DNA from: Berberis thunbergii
Taxonomy: Eukaryota; Streptophyta; Magnoliopsida; Ranunculales; Berberidaceae
Assembly (NCBI GenBank): GCA_003290165.1
Contig: QNQO01001152.1
Span: 186,001 to 250,000, forward strand
Direction of reading: 5' to 3'
Length of the DNA: 64,000 nucleotides
The position numbers were made by a program, and so were the translations under genes. Positions 45,289 to 56,500 of the stretch are shown in pieces. Position 1 is the stretch's first letter; each line of letters opens with the position of its first letter. The notes beneath the pieces are model-generated. The model was not told where the DNA came from. It was given only the letters and a program-made list of their open reading frames with translations, and did no database searches.

Positions 45289-48200
45289 ATGGCAAATCAA
45301 GTGGTAGTATCTCCACTCCTTGAACTTGTGTCTGACAAGCTCGCCAACTTAATGGAAAAGGGCTTTGGTGTAGCATGGGGTGTCCAGAAACAAATGAAGA
45401 CGCTTTCAAAAACTCTGTCTAAAATCAAATATGTCCTTGTTGATGCTGAAAAGAAGCAAGTCACTGATTTGGAGATTCGAGCTTGGCTACAGGAACTAAA
45501 GGATGTTTGTTATGCGGCTGATGATGCTTTTGAGAAGTGGGAGTATGAAGGTATGCTGCAAGCATTCCCAGAAATGAGCAAGAACAACAGCCTTATCAGT
45601 GATTCTCTCAAAGAGCTCATGGAGAGCTTTGACGATATTGCTAAAGAAAGTCGTGACTTTCGTTTGCATAAGGAAGTTGTAAAAACTAATTATCTCGTAC
45701 CTGATCAACAAGTCTGTACAGGTCGAGAAACTGGTTCTGTCTTAACTGAACATGTTGTTGGGAGAGAGAAAGACAAACAAAAATTGGTGAGCCTATTATT
45801 GGATCAATATTGTTGCCGGCCAAGCCATCCAAGAGCTCATATGCCATTGCCTAACAAGGCGAATAGTCCTAAAGGCATCTCTATCTGTCCCATACTCGGT
45901 ATTGGTGGACTCGGGAAGACAACTCTAGCACAGTTGGTGTACAATGATGAGCGGGTAGAAAACCACTTTGGTGTTAGATCTTGGGTTTGTGTATCTGATG
46001 ATTTTGATGTCAAACGAATTATGGAAGCAATCATTGCTTCTCTCTCAGAAACTCCTTTTGCTTTTAAAGATATGGATCATCTACAGCGACACCTTCAAGG
46101 GAAGCTGCGTGAAAAGAGATATTTGCTTGTGCTGGACGATGTTTGGGAAATCGATCAGGACAAATGGAACAAACTGAAGGGCACATTGGCATGTGGAATG
46201 GAAGGTAGTTGTGTTATTGTGACCACTCGCCTAATAAACGTCGCCCTCATTACTGGCACACTTCCACATCACCGTCTAAAACGTTTGTCCGAAGATGATT
46301 GTTGGTCTTTATTCAAACAACGTGCATTTGGATCGGAGGAGAAAGATAGACCGGACTTGATGAAAATTGGCAAGAAAATTGTAGAGAAGTGCAAAGGTGT
46401 GCCCTTAGCTGTAAATTCTCTAGGGGCATCATTGCGCTTTAAGAGAGAGCCACGACAGTGGTTACATGTGAAAAACAGTGAAATTTGGCAAATTGAAGAA
46501 AATGGCATTTTACCTGCATTACGATTGAGTTATTATCATTTGCCTACACAACTGAGGCAATGTTTTGCTTATTGTGCAATATACAAAAAAGATCACGAAA
46601 TCGATACAAAAGAATTGATTTACTTGTGGATAGCGAATGGTTTTGTGCAGTCCAAGGGAAGCATGGAGAGGTTGGAAGATGTTGGGAATGAGATTTTCGA
46701 GGCATTGCTAAGGAGGTCTTTCTTTCAAGATACAACAAAAGATAAATATGGAGCTACAAGCACATGTAAGATGCACGACCTTGTACATGATCTAGCTTGT
46801 GATGTCGTGGGAAATGAATGTTCTGTTGTGGATGGTGGAAACACAAAGAATATTACTTGTAGAACTCGTCACCTGTCACAATTTCGCAGCATCACAAAAA
46901 CACCACCTTTCTCGGTCCAGTTCCTAGCAAAATGTCCTGCATCTTTGCGCTCCCTTTTAATGGAGAACCATGTGCTATTTGAGGAGAGTCAATTAATCTT
47001 CTCACATCTTATCTGCTTACGGGTGTTGGACTTGAGTGGGACATCCACTACAGTGCTGCCAGACAATATACAGAACATGAAACACCTTAGGTATCTCAAC
47101 CTTTCTTGCAATCCTATCACGTCCTTACCTGAGTCTATTTGTAAGCTAATAAATCTTGAGAGATTGAACCTTAAAGGGTGTCAGGATCTTGTGAGGTTAC
47201 CAAAAGATATGAGTGAAATGAGTAGGCTTAGACACTTGGATAATAGTTACTGTCCGCAATTAACCAAAATGCCAATTGGGATGGGAAAACTAACTTGTCT
47301 TGAAACCTTAAGTAGTTTTCCCGTGGGGTTGGAGAGTGAAGGTGGAGGTGGTATTAATGAGTTGGGAGGTTTCAACAACATTGGTGAAGAATTGAGCATA
47401 AGTATGCTTAATAACGTGAGAAATCCAACAGACGCTAAAGAAGCCAATTTGTTGCAAAAGGAAAATCTTCGCTCCCTGGAGTTGTTGTGGAAGAATAATT
47501 CTTCTGATTTATGGTACAGCGGCCGTTGGGATGCAAGTGTAACAGCAGCAACAGCGACAGCGACAGAAGTAATGAAAGGCCTCCAACCTCCTCCCAATTT
47601 AAGACTGTTTATTGTCAAAGACTACGATGGATTGAGCTTCCCGAGTTTGTTGCTTCCCAAATTAGTTGAGATGAAGCTATCAAAATGTAGTTCTTTGAAA
47701 TTCATTGATGAAGGAGCTGATGCACTTGCAGCAGGAGGTTTCAAGTCGCTTGAAGTACTTAACTTGTCGCGGATGCCTGAGTTGGAGGGATGGTCATCAT
47801 TGCCGTCATCGTCATCGTCATCGCCTCAAACAGGTGGAGATGCAGCAGGAGAGGTAGTTACTAAGTCGCAATCGTCATTGTCATTGTCCTCATCTCAACA
47901 AAAAGAAGAAGCAGAAGCCGCAAAGCAACTATTTCCTTGTCTTAAAATATTGGAGCTTACTGATTGCCCTAAACTGATAAGTATCCCATTGTCATCTTCT
48001 ATTGAGTCTGTAGAATTGGATGCATGTAATCAAAGCATACTGAGACAGCTGAAAAACCTCCCTCGACTTTCTCACCTAGTTATTGACGGGTTCTATGAGT
48101 TAAAATGCTTCCCACAAGGTATGCTACTAAACCTTACTGCTCTCCAGGAGTTGGAGATCAAGAGATGCCCCAATGTTGAAGCTCTGCCAGAGGGATTTAT

Positions 48201-48732
48201 GAACCTATCCTCCCTCAGATCACTTCATATTCACGAATGTAATTGCTTGAAGCAATTGCCTAAGCTGAACATGAGTTGTTTTGTTGAACTGATAATCTAC
48301 GATTGTCCAGAGCTGGAATTCAACATGGAGGAGGATTTTCAGAATTTGGTTGCTCTACAAAAGCTAACCTTATGCGGCTTACCCAAGTTGGCTCGTTTTC
48401 CAGAGGGGATCAAACAAGTTGTGACGCTTAAAGAGTTATATATCATGGAATGTTCAAAAGAAGTGATGGACTTACCTGAATGGATCGGCACTCTAACAAA
48501 GCTCCAGCGTTTGAACATTGAAGGCTGCAAGAATAGGAAAGTGCTGCCAGAAGGGATGCAACACCTCACCGCTATGAGGGAATTGGAGATTGTCGGATGT
48601 GATGCTGAATTGGAGAGAAGATGCGAGAGGGACACTGGAGAAGACTGGTCCAAAATTGCCCATCTTCAGCGTGTTAGAATCAACGAAAAAATATTTCAAA
48701 GTGTTGAAAGGTACCATCAGTTTGAACTTTGA
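45289..48732 (+). CDS. CC-NBS-LRR (CNL) disease-resistance receptor
   Basis: An open frame of 1147 codons from ATG 45289. The frame is open upstream to 45127, but MANQVVVSPLLELVSDKL is the usual CNL start and follows a splice acceptor. Domains: Rx-type coiled coil (1-130, with DDAFEKW at 78-84 in the EDVID position), NB-ARC with P-loop GIGGLGKTT (204-212), kinase-2 LLVLDDVW (279-286, Trp as in CNLs), VIVTTR (309-314), GVPLA (370-374), RNBS-D around CFAYCAIYKKD (425-435) and MHD (495-497). Leucine-rich repeats run from about 575 to the end. They are broken by a Ser-rich low-complexity insert (about 836-870). All ATP-binding motifs look sound, so it is probably functional. Such receptors act inside the cell, binding ATP/ADP as a switch for pathogen-triggered defence. 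The ligand is unknown. Paralogue fragments lie at 20799, 29695 and 59563. Confidence 0.93.
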   Translation: MANQVVVSPLLELVSDKLANLMEKGFGVAWGVQKQMKTLSKTLSKIKYVLVDAEKKQVTDLEIRAWLQELKDVCYAADDAFEKWEYEGMLQAFPEMSKNNSLISDSLKELMESFDDIAKESRDFRLHKEVVKTNYLVPDQQVCTGRETGSVLTEHVVGREKDKQKLVSLLLDQYCCRPSHPRAHMPLPNKANSPKGISICPILGIGGLGKTTLAQLVYNDERVENHFGVRSWVCVSDDFDVKRIMEAIIASLSETPFAFKDMDHLQRHLQGKLREKRYLLVLDDVWEIDQDKWNKLKGTLACGMEGSCVIVTTRLINVALITGTLPHHRLKRLSEDDCWSLFKQRAFGSEEKDRPDLMKIGKKIVEKCKGVPLAVNSLGASLRFKREPRQWLHVKNSEIWQIEENGILPALRLSYYHLPTQLRQCFAYCAIYKKDHEIDTKELIYLWIANGFVQSKGSMERLEDVGNEIFEALLRRSFFQDTTKDKYGATSTCKMHDLVHDLACDVVGNECSVVDGGNTKNITCRTRHLSQFRSITKTPPFSVQFLAKCPASLRSLLMENHVLFEESQLIFSHLICLRVLDLSGTSTTVLPDNIQNMKHLRYLNLSCNPITSLPESICKLINLERLNLKGCQDLVRLPKDMSEMSRLRHLDNSYCPQLTKMPIGMGKLTCLETLSSFPVGLESEGGGGINELGGFNNIGEELSISMLNNVRNPTDAKEANLLQKENLRSLELLWKNNSSDLWYSGRWDASVTAATATATEVMKGLQPPPNLRLFIVKDYDGLSFPSLLLPKLVEMKLSKCSSLKFIDEGADALAAGGFKSLEVLNLSRMPELEGWSSLPSSSSSSPQTGGDAAGEVVTKSQSSLSLSSSQQKEEAEAAKQLFPCLKILELTDCPKLISIPLSSSIESVELDACNQSILRQLKNLPRLSHLVIDGFYELKCFPQGMLLNLTALQELEIKRCPNVEALPEGFMNLSSLRSLHIHECNCLKQLPKLNMSCFVELIIYDCPELEFNMEEDFQNLVALQKLTLCGLPKLARFPEGIKQVVTLKELYIMECSKEVMDLPEWIGTLTKLQRLNIEGCKNRKVLPEGMQHLTAMRELEIVGCDAELERRCERDTGEDWSKIAHLQRVRINEKIFQSVERYHQFEL

Positions 48733-48936
48733 CTTAGAGTTTCTTCCATATGTTAATTAATTAATGTTTAATTTGTTTGTTTTTCTAAACACACTTCTGC
48801 TTAACTTACTTGAATGTGCTCAAACATCTCTTTACCGCAGTGTTTATCAGTATTATTTTCAGTCTATCACCAAGGAAATCAATTCTTGGCATTCTATTTC
48901 TAACTGATTTTTGTTTGCGCCTTTATTTGTTTGCAG
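48711..48936 (+). other. Possible C-terminal intron of the CNL gene
   Basis: A GTACCA donor after GTTGAAAG at 48710 and an acceptor TTTGTTTGCAG ending at 48936 bracket 226 bases. Splicing would replace the last seven residues after the shared Arg (YHQFEL and stop) with a 38-residue basic tail beginning ILKEKKVTHD and ending in a TGA at 49052-49054. The truncated paralogue keeps the same donor context (GCTGAAAG, GTACTA) and acceptor (TAG or GCAG before GATT), so the sites are conserved. Whether the intron is used is unknown. Confidence 0.45.
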
Positions 48937-49054
48937 GATTTTAAAAGAGAAAAAGGTGACACATGATGTGATGACAAGAAAAGAATTCCGCCATCTGAAC
49001 AAAACGTTGCGAAATTCAATGGCAAAATTTATTTCTGCAGCATCATGCAAATGA

Positions 49055-51471
49055 GGTTTATGGCGAGGCATTGTAAGACGATTCATGTCGCTTGAACCCA
49101 ATTTGGAGGAATGATCAGCATGGTCGCCTCGAGGAGGTGGAGGTGATCAAGCAGCGCGGCTATTGTTCAGACTTCAGACTGTAGGTTGAGTATTTTTATT
49201 TAATTTTTTAAATTTTAATGACTTTATTTAATTGTAATTTCTCAATTTTTTTTTGGAAAGCAAGCTAAGGCTTGAAGGAACCCCAAACCTTTATATTAAT
49301 AAAAAAATCATGAACCAAATACAGCCGCCCATTTGCTCGTTACATCATCAATAGAAACGAAAAGTTCTTTAAAATCCTCAAGAAACTAATTAATTAGCTC
49401 TAGCTCAACGGTCTCTAACTTGAAAAATAATCTCACAAAGTGGTTTGCTATAGTAGTAATTTATTGGTGAACATGAAATAAATTTATTTTTCATAAGCAT
49501 CAATCAATTGTTTAATTATTTTTATAACATGATTTACACCTAATAGGGTGTTCATGACGCAAGAGAAGTCAACATAGGGATCCGGAAAGCATCATCGTAT
49601 ATTAATTGTCTTCATCGAGTTTAAAAATTACATTTTCGGAAAGCATCATCATATATATATTAATCGTCCTCATCGAGTTTAAAAGTTACATTTTTCTTTA
49701 ATTGTACTCATATTAGTAACTTTGCTCAATTAAGAATTTTTGTTTTTGTATTTTTCTAAATGTATTTTTCTAAATTGTACTTATATTTGCCGTCGATCGA
49801 GTTTGAATCTGTGACGTGAGATACCATCTGTCACACCTTTACCAACTTAGCTGGTACACCTTTGGCTGCACAGTAGAAAATCAAATATTAAAGTAAATAA
49901 TCAAATACCAATATGTTGTTGAGTAACATGCAAAAACCCATCTACCGTAGTTTCAAGTCCCCGTCCCCATCTACCGTAGTTGAACTGGCGGAATGTTTGG
50001 GTAATTATTATGAGATGCTTCTTTTCAGGATTGTATGTTTACCTACGGGGTAAATACTTCAAAGGTTGCAAATGGCAGGTTCCGTCCTTGGTTACCGATT
50101 TCATGGCTTCTACTCCATCCAAACACTTCAAAGGAAATAATGTGGAAAAAAATGGGTACCGAAAATGTCATAAAATAACACTCAAAGTACAAGTAAGCAC
50201 AATTGTAGCTAAGTAATTGACACAACAGGCTACCATTTCACATAAACCAATGTCATGCTGGTCATCTCAGAAACACTTTTCAAGACAATGTGGAAACACG
50301 AGTAAGTCTAGCTAGTCATGTTTGTTAATATTTTAAACTTTTTCACAAACACCACTTATAGAAGTAAAATTGTAAAAAAACACAAAAAAACCAGCAAACA
50401 AGGCTGGCTAGAATTGTTGGTGAAACCACACACATACAAAATGACCAACAATCTCTTCTTTGGTTCAGGCACTCTCTTTCGACATAAATAAAGAAGTCCA
50501 TGTTTTGTCAATGGTCAACAAGTTTGGACTTGCGCAAAAAAGTACAATCAAACAAATCTGTGAAGGATCAGCACTCAATGGAATTTTTATATTGATTACA
50601 ATTTCACAAATTCTATTTGCCATGAGCAAACCAAACCACAAAAGAACCCTTGAGCCCCTTGAAAAATCACAAACCCGCAATATACAAAAACACAATAAGA
50701 AATGAAAAAAAAAAACAACCAACCAAGCTATAAGAACCATTACAACCATTTGAAACCAAGGGACCGTCTACCCATGGTTAGACGTCACCTGTGAAATCCT
50801 GTTGGCATATATGGTGACTAACCGCAATTGTGTACTATTAAGCCCTTCCAAGTATGGTAAGAATGTCTTTCCTAGCATTATATTAGACATCCACTAAACA
50901 AAAGACTACAGTCTACACATAAGCCAAAAAGAAAATTATAAACATCAAGACAATAATAGGATAACTGAAAACATATGAAAATTATTGATGCTAAGATTAT
51001 ATTAAAAACTCCCACACAAACAATTCAGGTCCACAGAAATGCTGCAATTTCAACTATTATCCTTAATAATGAGATGACCCCTTATGCTTATCTAAACTTT
51101 ATAATTTAAGTTTTAATTATAGATTAGATGGAGTAGCACACAAACATGGCAAGTACAGAAATACCAGTCTTTCCTATTTAAAAAGATTTAAACATCATGG
51201 AACACATAGATTTTTTGTGTCCTGCCTATTATGATAAAGCTTCAGAAACCAGCTTATGTGTACACCATGAAGCAAAATTTAAGGCCATGGCAATGGTGCA
51301 GCCATGAGAACCACCAATGGCCCTTCCTACATGAGAAGGTTACACTAGTGTAACATATGTAACAAATGATATGACCATGTGCTTTAGTGTCGATACGAGC
51401 ACCGGGTGTCTTTCACATCGGCTAGAAAATAGACAAATACAAGGACACATACCTGCATTTTATTATTTTTC
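49055..51471. other. CNL 3' flank, then no supported gene
   Basis: 49055-49420 is shared with the flank of the truncated paralogue (61180-61620), including 'ccccaaacctttatattaat' near 49284. The rest is AT-rich. A 70-80 base segment at 50340-50420 repeats 29455-29540. No open frame with a recognisable domain was found. Confidence 0.4.
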
Positions 51472-51484
51472 AAGGTATAAACTC

Positions 51485-54230
51485 GCTGGTTAAGCTCTTG
51501 CACTGAAAGAGATTTGCGAAGGAAAAGCCGCCGCCGCTCTGCGCCGATTTTCGAGATCTAGAGAGAAGAGGGGCGAAAGCCGTCGAGACCTAAGAACCCT
51601 TGAACCATTGAAAAAGACGAAGAATGAGGTCACAGGCCGAAGAGACCTGAGAACCCTCTGTCGCGACAACACAGAGAAGAGGGGCGAAAGCCACCGCCGC
51701 TCTGCGAAAGCCGCCGCTCTGAGACCTGCAAGCCGTCGCCGCTCTGAGGAAGAATGCCGCTGCGACACAGGCTTAGAGGCAGAAAGGGGACGCTCTGAGG
51801 AAGAAAGCCGACGCCGCATCTGGGGCGAGAGAGGAGCCGGCGAAGCACAGATCCGGCTGAGACCAGCTGCGCGACGCTACTCCGCGCTGCAAGCTTGACC
51901 GGCCGCCGCTCTGCCTGGCTGCGAGAGGGGATCTCCGCCGGTCACCGCAGCCTCTGCCTGGCTGCCGTTGCTCCGCTGTCAGGTTTGCTTGCGTGGTGTT
52001 GTAGGTCTGGCTAGGGTAGGGTACACCGTGGTATGACGGTTCCTCTAGCCGTCAACACTTCCTCTCCCCTAACAAGGAGTAAGGAACCTGCGAAAGAGGC
52101 TTCTAAGCCTTCTTTCGCCCAAATACTTGGAAAAATACTAATTGATGAGGTTAAATAAACAAATGTCGAGGGAACTAGATTTCGGAAAGAAGGAGAGGTA
52201 GCCATTGGGCTTACGACATCTGATGAAAAAAGTGGGGAAGCTTTCATGGAAAAACATGTGATAGCCTTAAAGTTCTCTAGCTACAGACCAACATTGGAAG
52301 ATATTCGAGATTCGATACATCGAACCTGGGGGATTCTAGGCGATTTCTCACTAGGTTTGTTAGATCAACGTCATGTTCTTGTTCGGCTTCAATCTGAGAC
52401 AGAAGCAAAGAAATTCTTGGCAAGGGACTCGTTCTTAATTCGAGGAGTTCGATTCAAAGCTTTCTGCTGGCATGATGGTTTCAGTCTGAAAGCAGACCCG
52501 ATATCGGTTCCACTATGGGTAGAGTTGCCTAACTTGCCTTTGCATTTATTTCATTCCCCTCTTTTAAAAGCAATTGTGAACTCTTTTGGTGTCTTTTTGC
52601 GCATGGATGATCATACTCGATGTCTTTCACACCCGAGTTATGCCCGTGTTTGCGTGGAGATAACTTTGGCGGAAAAGTTACCGAGTAGAATTTGGATAGA
52701 TAGATCTAACAATAGGGGCTTTTGGCAAATGATTGAATATCCGGGTTTCAAATATTGTGATTATTGCTCATTGTTAGGACATCAGGAGGATTATTGCAGA
52801 AAAAAGTTAGGTCATAAGGGCAATGTGAGAACACCAAATTTGGTGAAAGAAGATAAGACTGAGAAACAAAAGGTGGAAGCCAAAGTCCTCAAGCAACAAT
52901 TTGTCCCAGTGGTTAAAAAAATAAAATTTCAACGACAGAATCTGAAACTAGTGGTGTAAAGAATGATCAGGGTGAGGAAATCCAGGAGGACGTTGGTGCT
53001 GAGAGGCCGATGGTCAAAGATTCGGGAAATGTCTTGTTGTCAAACAGATTCGAGTCACTTACGGAGACCATAGTTGAAGACGAGAGTAATCTAATGAATC
53101 ATCAATTGCCTTGTAAGACGAAGGATCCAGTCAGTGACATGGTCGAACCAGAAACAACGGAGGCGGGACTTCTTGAGGCGGGGTACACAGCGGTTGAGAT
53201 TGCAAAAGCAATTCAAAGAGAGACAATTTCAGGGCTTGCTTCGTCTTCGCCAGAGTGTGTTCTGCCAATAACAGAGTTTGCTTCGTCAGAGCAAGTCGCG
53301 TCACCATTCGTTGGTTTGGTTAACAGAACATCAAATGCTATAGATGATGATCCAAAGAAGTTGATCCCTAAGAAAAATGCGAATGATGACCAAGCTTTCA
53401 TGCAAGAATGTGATATTGCTTCAGGTAGCAGCTCAAGGACGCAGCAGAGAGCGTACGAGTATGTTCACCAGTTGGAATCAGGGAGGGCGCAGGGGGTTTC
53501 GACCAAAGCTGTAGGCGGGGATGTCGGGATTTCTAGCCCAGGGGAAAAGACGTGTAATGGGAATGCTTCTCTACATATAAATGCAATGATTTCAGGCAGT
53601 AATTTCGGACCAACAAAGGAGGACGCAATAGCTGAGGATGATCATGTTGACAGTGGGTTTGTATATGGCTCTGGCAGTCGAGCTCACGTTGGTGCTCAGA
53701 ATCGCGTTCAGAGTGGTGACAAGGTGCATGACCGGAAGGTAGGGTTTCCAGCAGATGCGAGTACTCTACAAGATGATGAAGCTTTAGTGGATGCAATAGT
53801 ACTTGAAGCACCGAATATAAAGCATATTAACTATTTGGTTCGTAACGCTAACAGCGAAACCGAAATGGAGACCGATACTGACATTACGGATACAATCAGT
53901 TCAGAAGAAGAAGATTTGGATGAATACACCATTAGGTCAAGAGTAGTGTCAGGTTTAAAGACAGACCAAATTCGAATATCGAAAAGATTTCATGCGACGG
54001 ACTTCAGAGACATCAAGGTATATCCTCGTCGTTCATCTAGAATGAAGAAAAGTAACAGCAAGTATAGACATTAATCTAGGGGTTTGGTCACTATTTATTT
54101 TGGGTTTGCTATGATGTAAGTCCTCCGGTTTCTTTTTATCGGGTAAATCTTGTATTCCCGACTGATGTAAAAGATTTTTTCAAGTAATAAAAAACCTAGT
54201 ATTATTCTTAAAAAAAAAAAAAAAAAAAAA
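51485..54230 (+). mobile_element. ORF1-only L1-type LINE, 2.75 kb, 13-bp TSD
   Basis: Flanked by AAGGTATRAACTC (51472-51484 and 54229-54241, one mismatch; the first two A of the right copy overlap the tail), with about 21 A at the 3' end. It starts with a GC-rich, CGCCGCTCTG-repetitive leader of about 500 bases, then an ORF1-like frame (52033-54074) and a 150-base 3' UTR with 'tttatcgggtaaatcttgta' and 'caagtaataaaaaacc', the tail wording of the other local LINEs. There is no endonuclease or reverse transcriptase. A complete 5' end with a target duplication argues that it moved in this shortened form. Confidence 0.8.
52033..54074 (+). pseudogene. LINE ORF1 (DUF4283-type nucleic-acid-binding protein), broken
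   Basis: The frame starts at ATG 52033 (MTVPLAVNTSS, then KPSFAQILGK), meets one TAA at 52156-52158 and continues in the same frame as the 237-codon stretch from 52246. It holds the DUF4283 fold (IALKFSSYRPTLEDIRDSI, HVLVRL, VPLWVELPNLPLHLF) and a CX2CX4HX4C zinc knuckle (residues C171, C174, H179 and C184 counted from 52246). An A-rich run near 52915-52930 causes a shift, after which an acidic 354-codon tail frame runs to 54074. In LINEs this protein coats the element RNA. With one stop and one shift it is only lightly damaged, so it may be recent. Confidence 0.78.
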
Positions 54231-54241
54231 GGTATGAACTC

Positions 54242-54999
54242 CACTTTGTTAGTCAACTTTTTTCCTTGTTAGACCAAAATTGCTACTCACATATTGTTAC
54301 CTTGTCGTGATCCTTGAAGCACGGATACTACATTCACCTCATCGTGTCTGTGTACGGACGCCATCTCAAACACGATACTCCTTGAACACTTCCCCAAATC
54401 CTTTTCTTAAGAAAAACATAAGGTTGGGCACTTTTCGCATAATCTTTATGGTCATGATCATCAAGTTGCATTTTTATAGAAATCGACCAATTTGCTTGGT
54501 AATCAAGATTACTAATTATATCCATTTGTTTTTATTATAATATGATAATATGTATGAAAAAGTGAGAAACTTACTTATTCAAAGTTCATATTAATAGTTA
54601 CATTGTTAATCAAACCCCAATTGGTTAAAGAGCAATATGAGATTCATCGGGATTAATTAACCTTTATTTTATAATATAAACATATTTTTTTTGTTCTTCA
54701 AAGTAATATGTTTACTTCAAGAAAAAATAAATTAATGTGTATTGAAGTAGTACGCATCACTTGTCACAATTTAACGCAATTTATAACAAAATTCGGATTT
54801 CAATGTCAGATAAGGTGTGGACTCCATATTTTTTAGTTTTGCTTGTTCCTCTTTTGGTTGTTCCTCTTTCTTCTCTTCAAATGTATATTCATCATTCTTT
54901 CTTTCTAGTTTCCATATTTTTTCTTTTGATTTCAATGTCACGATCTCTCTGGGTTTTGATAAGAGACGACCATTAGTGTCAAATTATGAGCTATGCCGT
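54242..54999. repeat. Contains the dispersed repeat shared with 14780-15090
   Basis: 54600-54850 matches 14780-15090 in the same orientation, as listed there. The remainder is AT-rich. The T/S/F-rich frames at 54761-54976 and 54817-55050 overlap in two phases and are not genes. Confidence 0.4.
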
Positions 55000-56500
55000 T
55001 CCCACGGACGGCGCCAAGCTGATGCAGTCATATTTCGCTCCCTATTCTGACCTGCACAAGTAAAGCACGTGAGCCACGGACCACCGTGGGGTGGCGATGA
55101 CACTCCGATACTAAAGTCAGATAGGGCTCTGAGGAAGGTGTAATGCTATAACATGAAATTTGTAGCATAGCGTACTAAGGCTTACCAACCTCGTGTCTTA
55201 TTTATAGCTCAAGGACTCCTGGTTCAACCAGACCATCGTAGGCGTAGTTTAGGAGGAGATCTTCGTAGAGATCCCTCTCTAAATAGGAGTCGTGTTGTAA
55301 GAGAGAAGTTCAATGTTAGCTCTATGCTTTTAGATACGCAAGAGATAGTTCTCAATCCATAGAAGAAAATTTCCTTGTGTGAAAGATACTCTGGTGTTTG
55401 CTTCCTAGTTGAAAGCAGAGAGCAGCGGTAGTTGCCCGTCCGAAGCTGATCCTCGAGATACTTGCCTAAGGAGGCTTACGGGTATTGAGGACAGCTGTGA
55501 GTAGGGGTGGGCACGAGACGGGATGGGACGAGATAGACCCATCCCGTTCATACGGGATCGGGACAGGATGGGAAAAACCCCATCTCGACCTCGTCCCATC
55601 CCAAACGGATTGGGGACGGGATCAACGCGCTATCATTTTTTGACAAATTACTGCTTACCCAAGACCCAATTTGCTTAGTTGAAAAGAGGTAAAGGCCATT
55701 CGTAGAACTACACATAAATTATAGCCTTAGATTGAGTATGCAACATCATAATAAACTACCATAAATGATAGCTAAAATTCACCCTGTAATTAAGATTTTT
55801 GCAGAGTTTTGAATGACTAAGAGGTGGACAGTATAATGGCAATAGTGGACCTACTCTACTATTTCAAATAGTGAACAAAATGATGAGTAGATTTTGGGTG
55901 CTAAGAAGAATGTTTCATTATTGCTTTAAAAAAAACAGTCATAAATTCATTTTCTTGACACGAAATAAAACTCTCTAATGTAGTTAGCAATCAATTTTGA
56001 GTTTTAAAGAGTTTGTAATTAAATAATTTATTTAGAATTCTAGAAATAAACCTATTTCAAGTAGTTGCAGATATAGACTAATATCAATTACACTGATTTC
56101 AACTAAATTCATTTTTCTTCAATTACACTAATATTGCAATCCTAAAATAAATAAATAAATAATAAATATTGAAAAATTAGCTCGAGATGTGACAGGATTG
56201 GCGGGATTGAAAATCTTCATCCCATCCCATCCCATCCCAATCTAGATCGAGACGGGACGGGATCGGGATGAAATTATTCAATCCCATTAAGACCTTAAAA
56301 AATCGGGATGGGACGTGACGGGATCGCTAGATGCGATGCCCACCCCTAGCTGTGAGACGTGTGGGTCTAGCGTGTTGTGAGAGTCTGGGTCCGCTTGGCA
56401 GACTGAAGTCGAGCGGGCTTAAACTGCTTGGGCCGGATCAATGTTGGGTTGATGTTGAAGCTTGTAGTTCTTCAAGATCGTCATGATACATATACGGCTT
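55000..56500. repeat. Unidentified GC-richer repeat block split by a hAT element
   Basis: 55000-55501 and 56357-56500 are distinctly GC-richer than their neighbours, with 'cccacggacggcgccaagct', the short palindrome CCACGGACCACCGTGG near 55075, and 'ggaggagatcttcgtagaga'. The wording reminds me of widespread plant LTR or MULE non-coding DNA, but I cannot name the family. A hAT MITE inserted between the two parts. Confidence 0.35.
55502..56348. mobile_element. hAT-type MITE with GGGAYGGG repeats, 847 bp, perfect 8-bp TSD
   Basis: Perfect 12-bp inverted ends TAGGGGTGGGCA, flanked by the identical octamer GCTGTGAG (55494-55501 and 56349-56356). Both ends carry many GGGATGGGAC words (for example 'catcccatcccatcccatcc' near 56218). 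The middle is AT-rich and non-coding. It is the sister of 13932-14629. The perfect duplication and ends suggest a fairly recent insertion. Confidence 0.92.

Noticed and set aside
51490..51900. Arg/Ser-rich open frames on both strands (51608-51898 plus, 51490-51848 minus)
   Set aside because: They come from the GC-rich CGCCGCTCTG repeats of the LINE leader and overlap each other in three phases.
53533..53811. Minus-strand 92-codon frame
   Set aside because: Antisense shadow of the acidic ORF1 tail.
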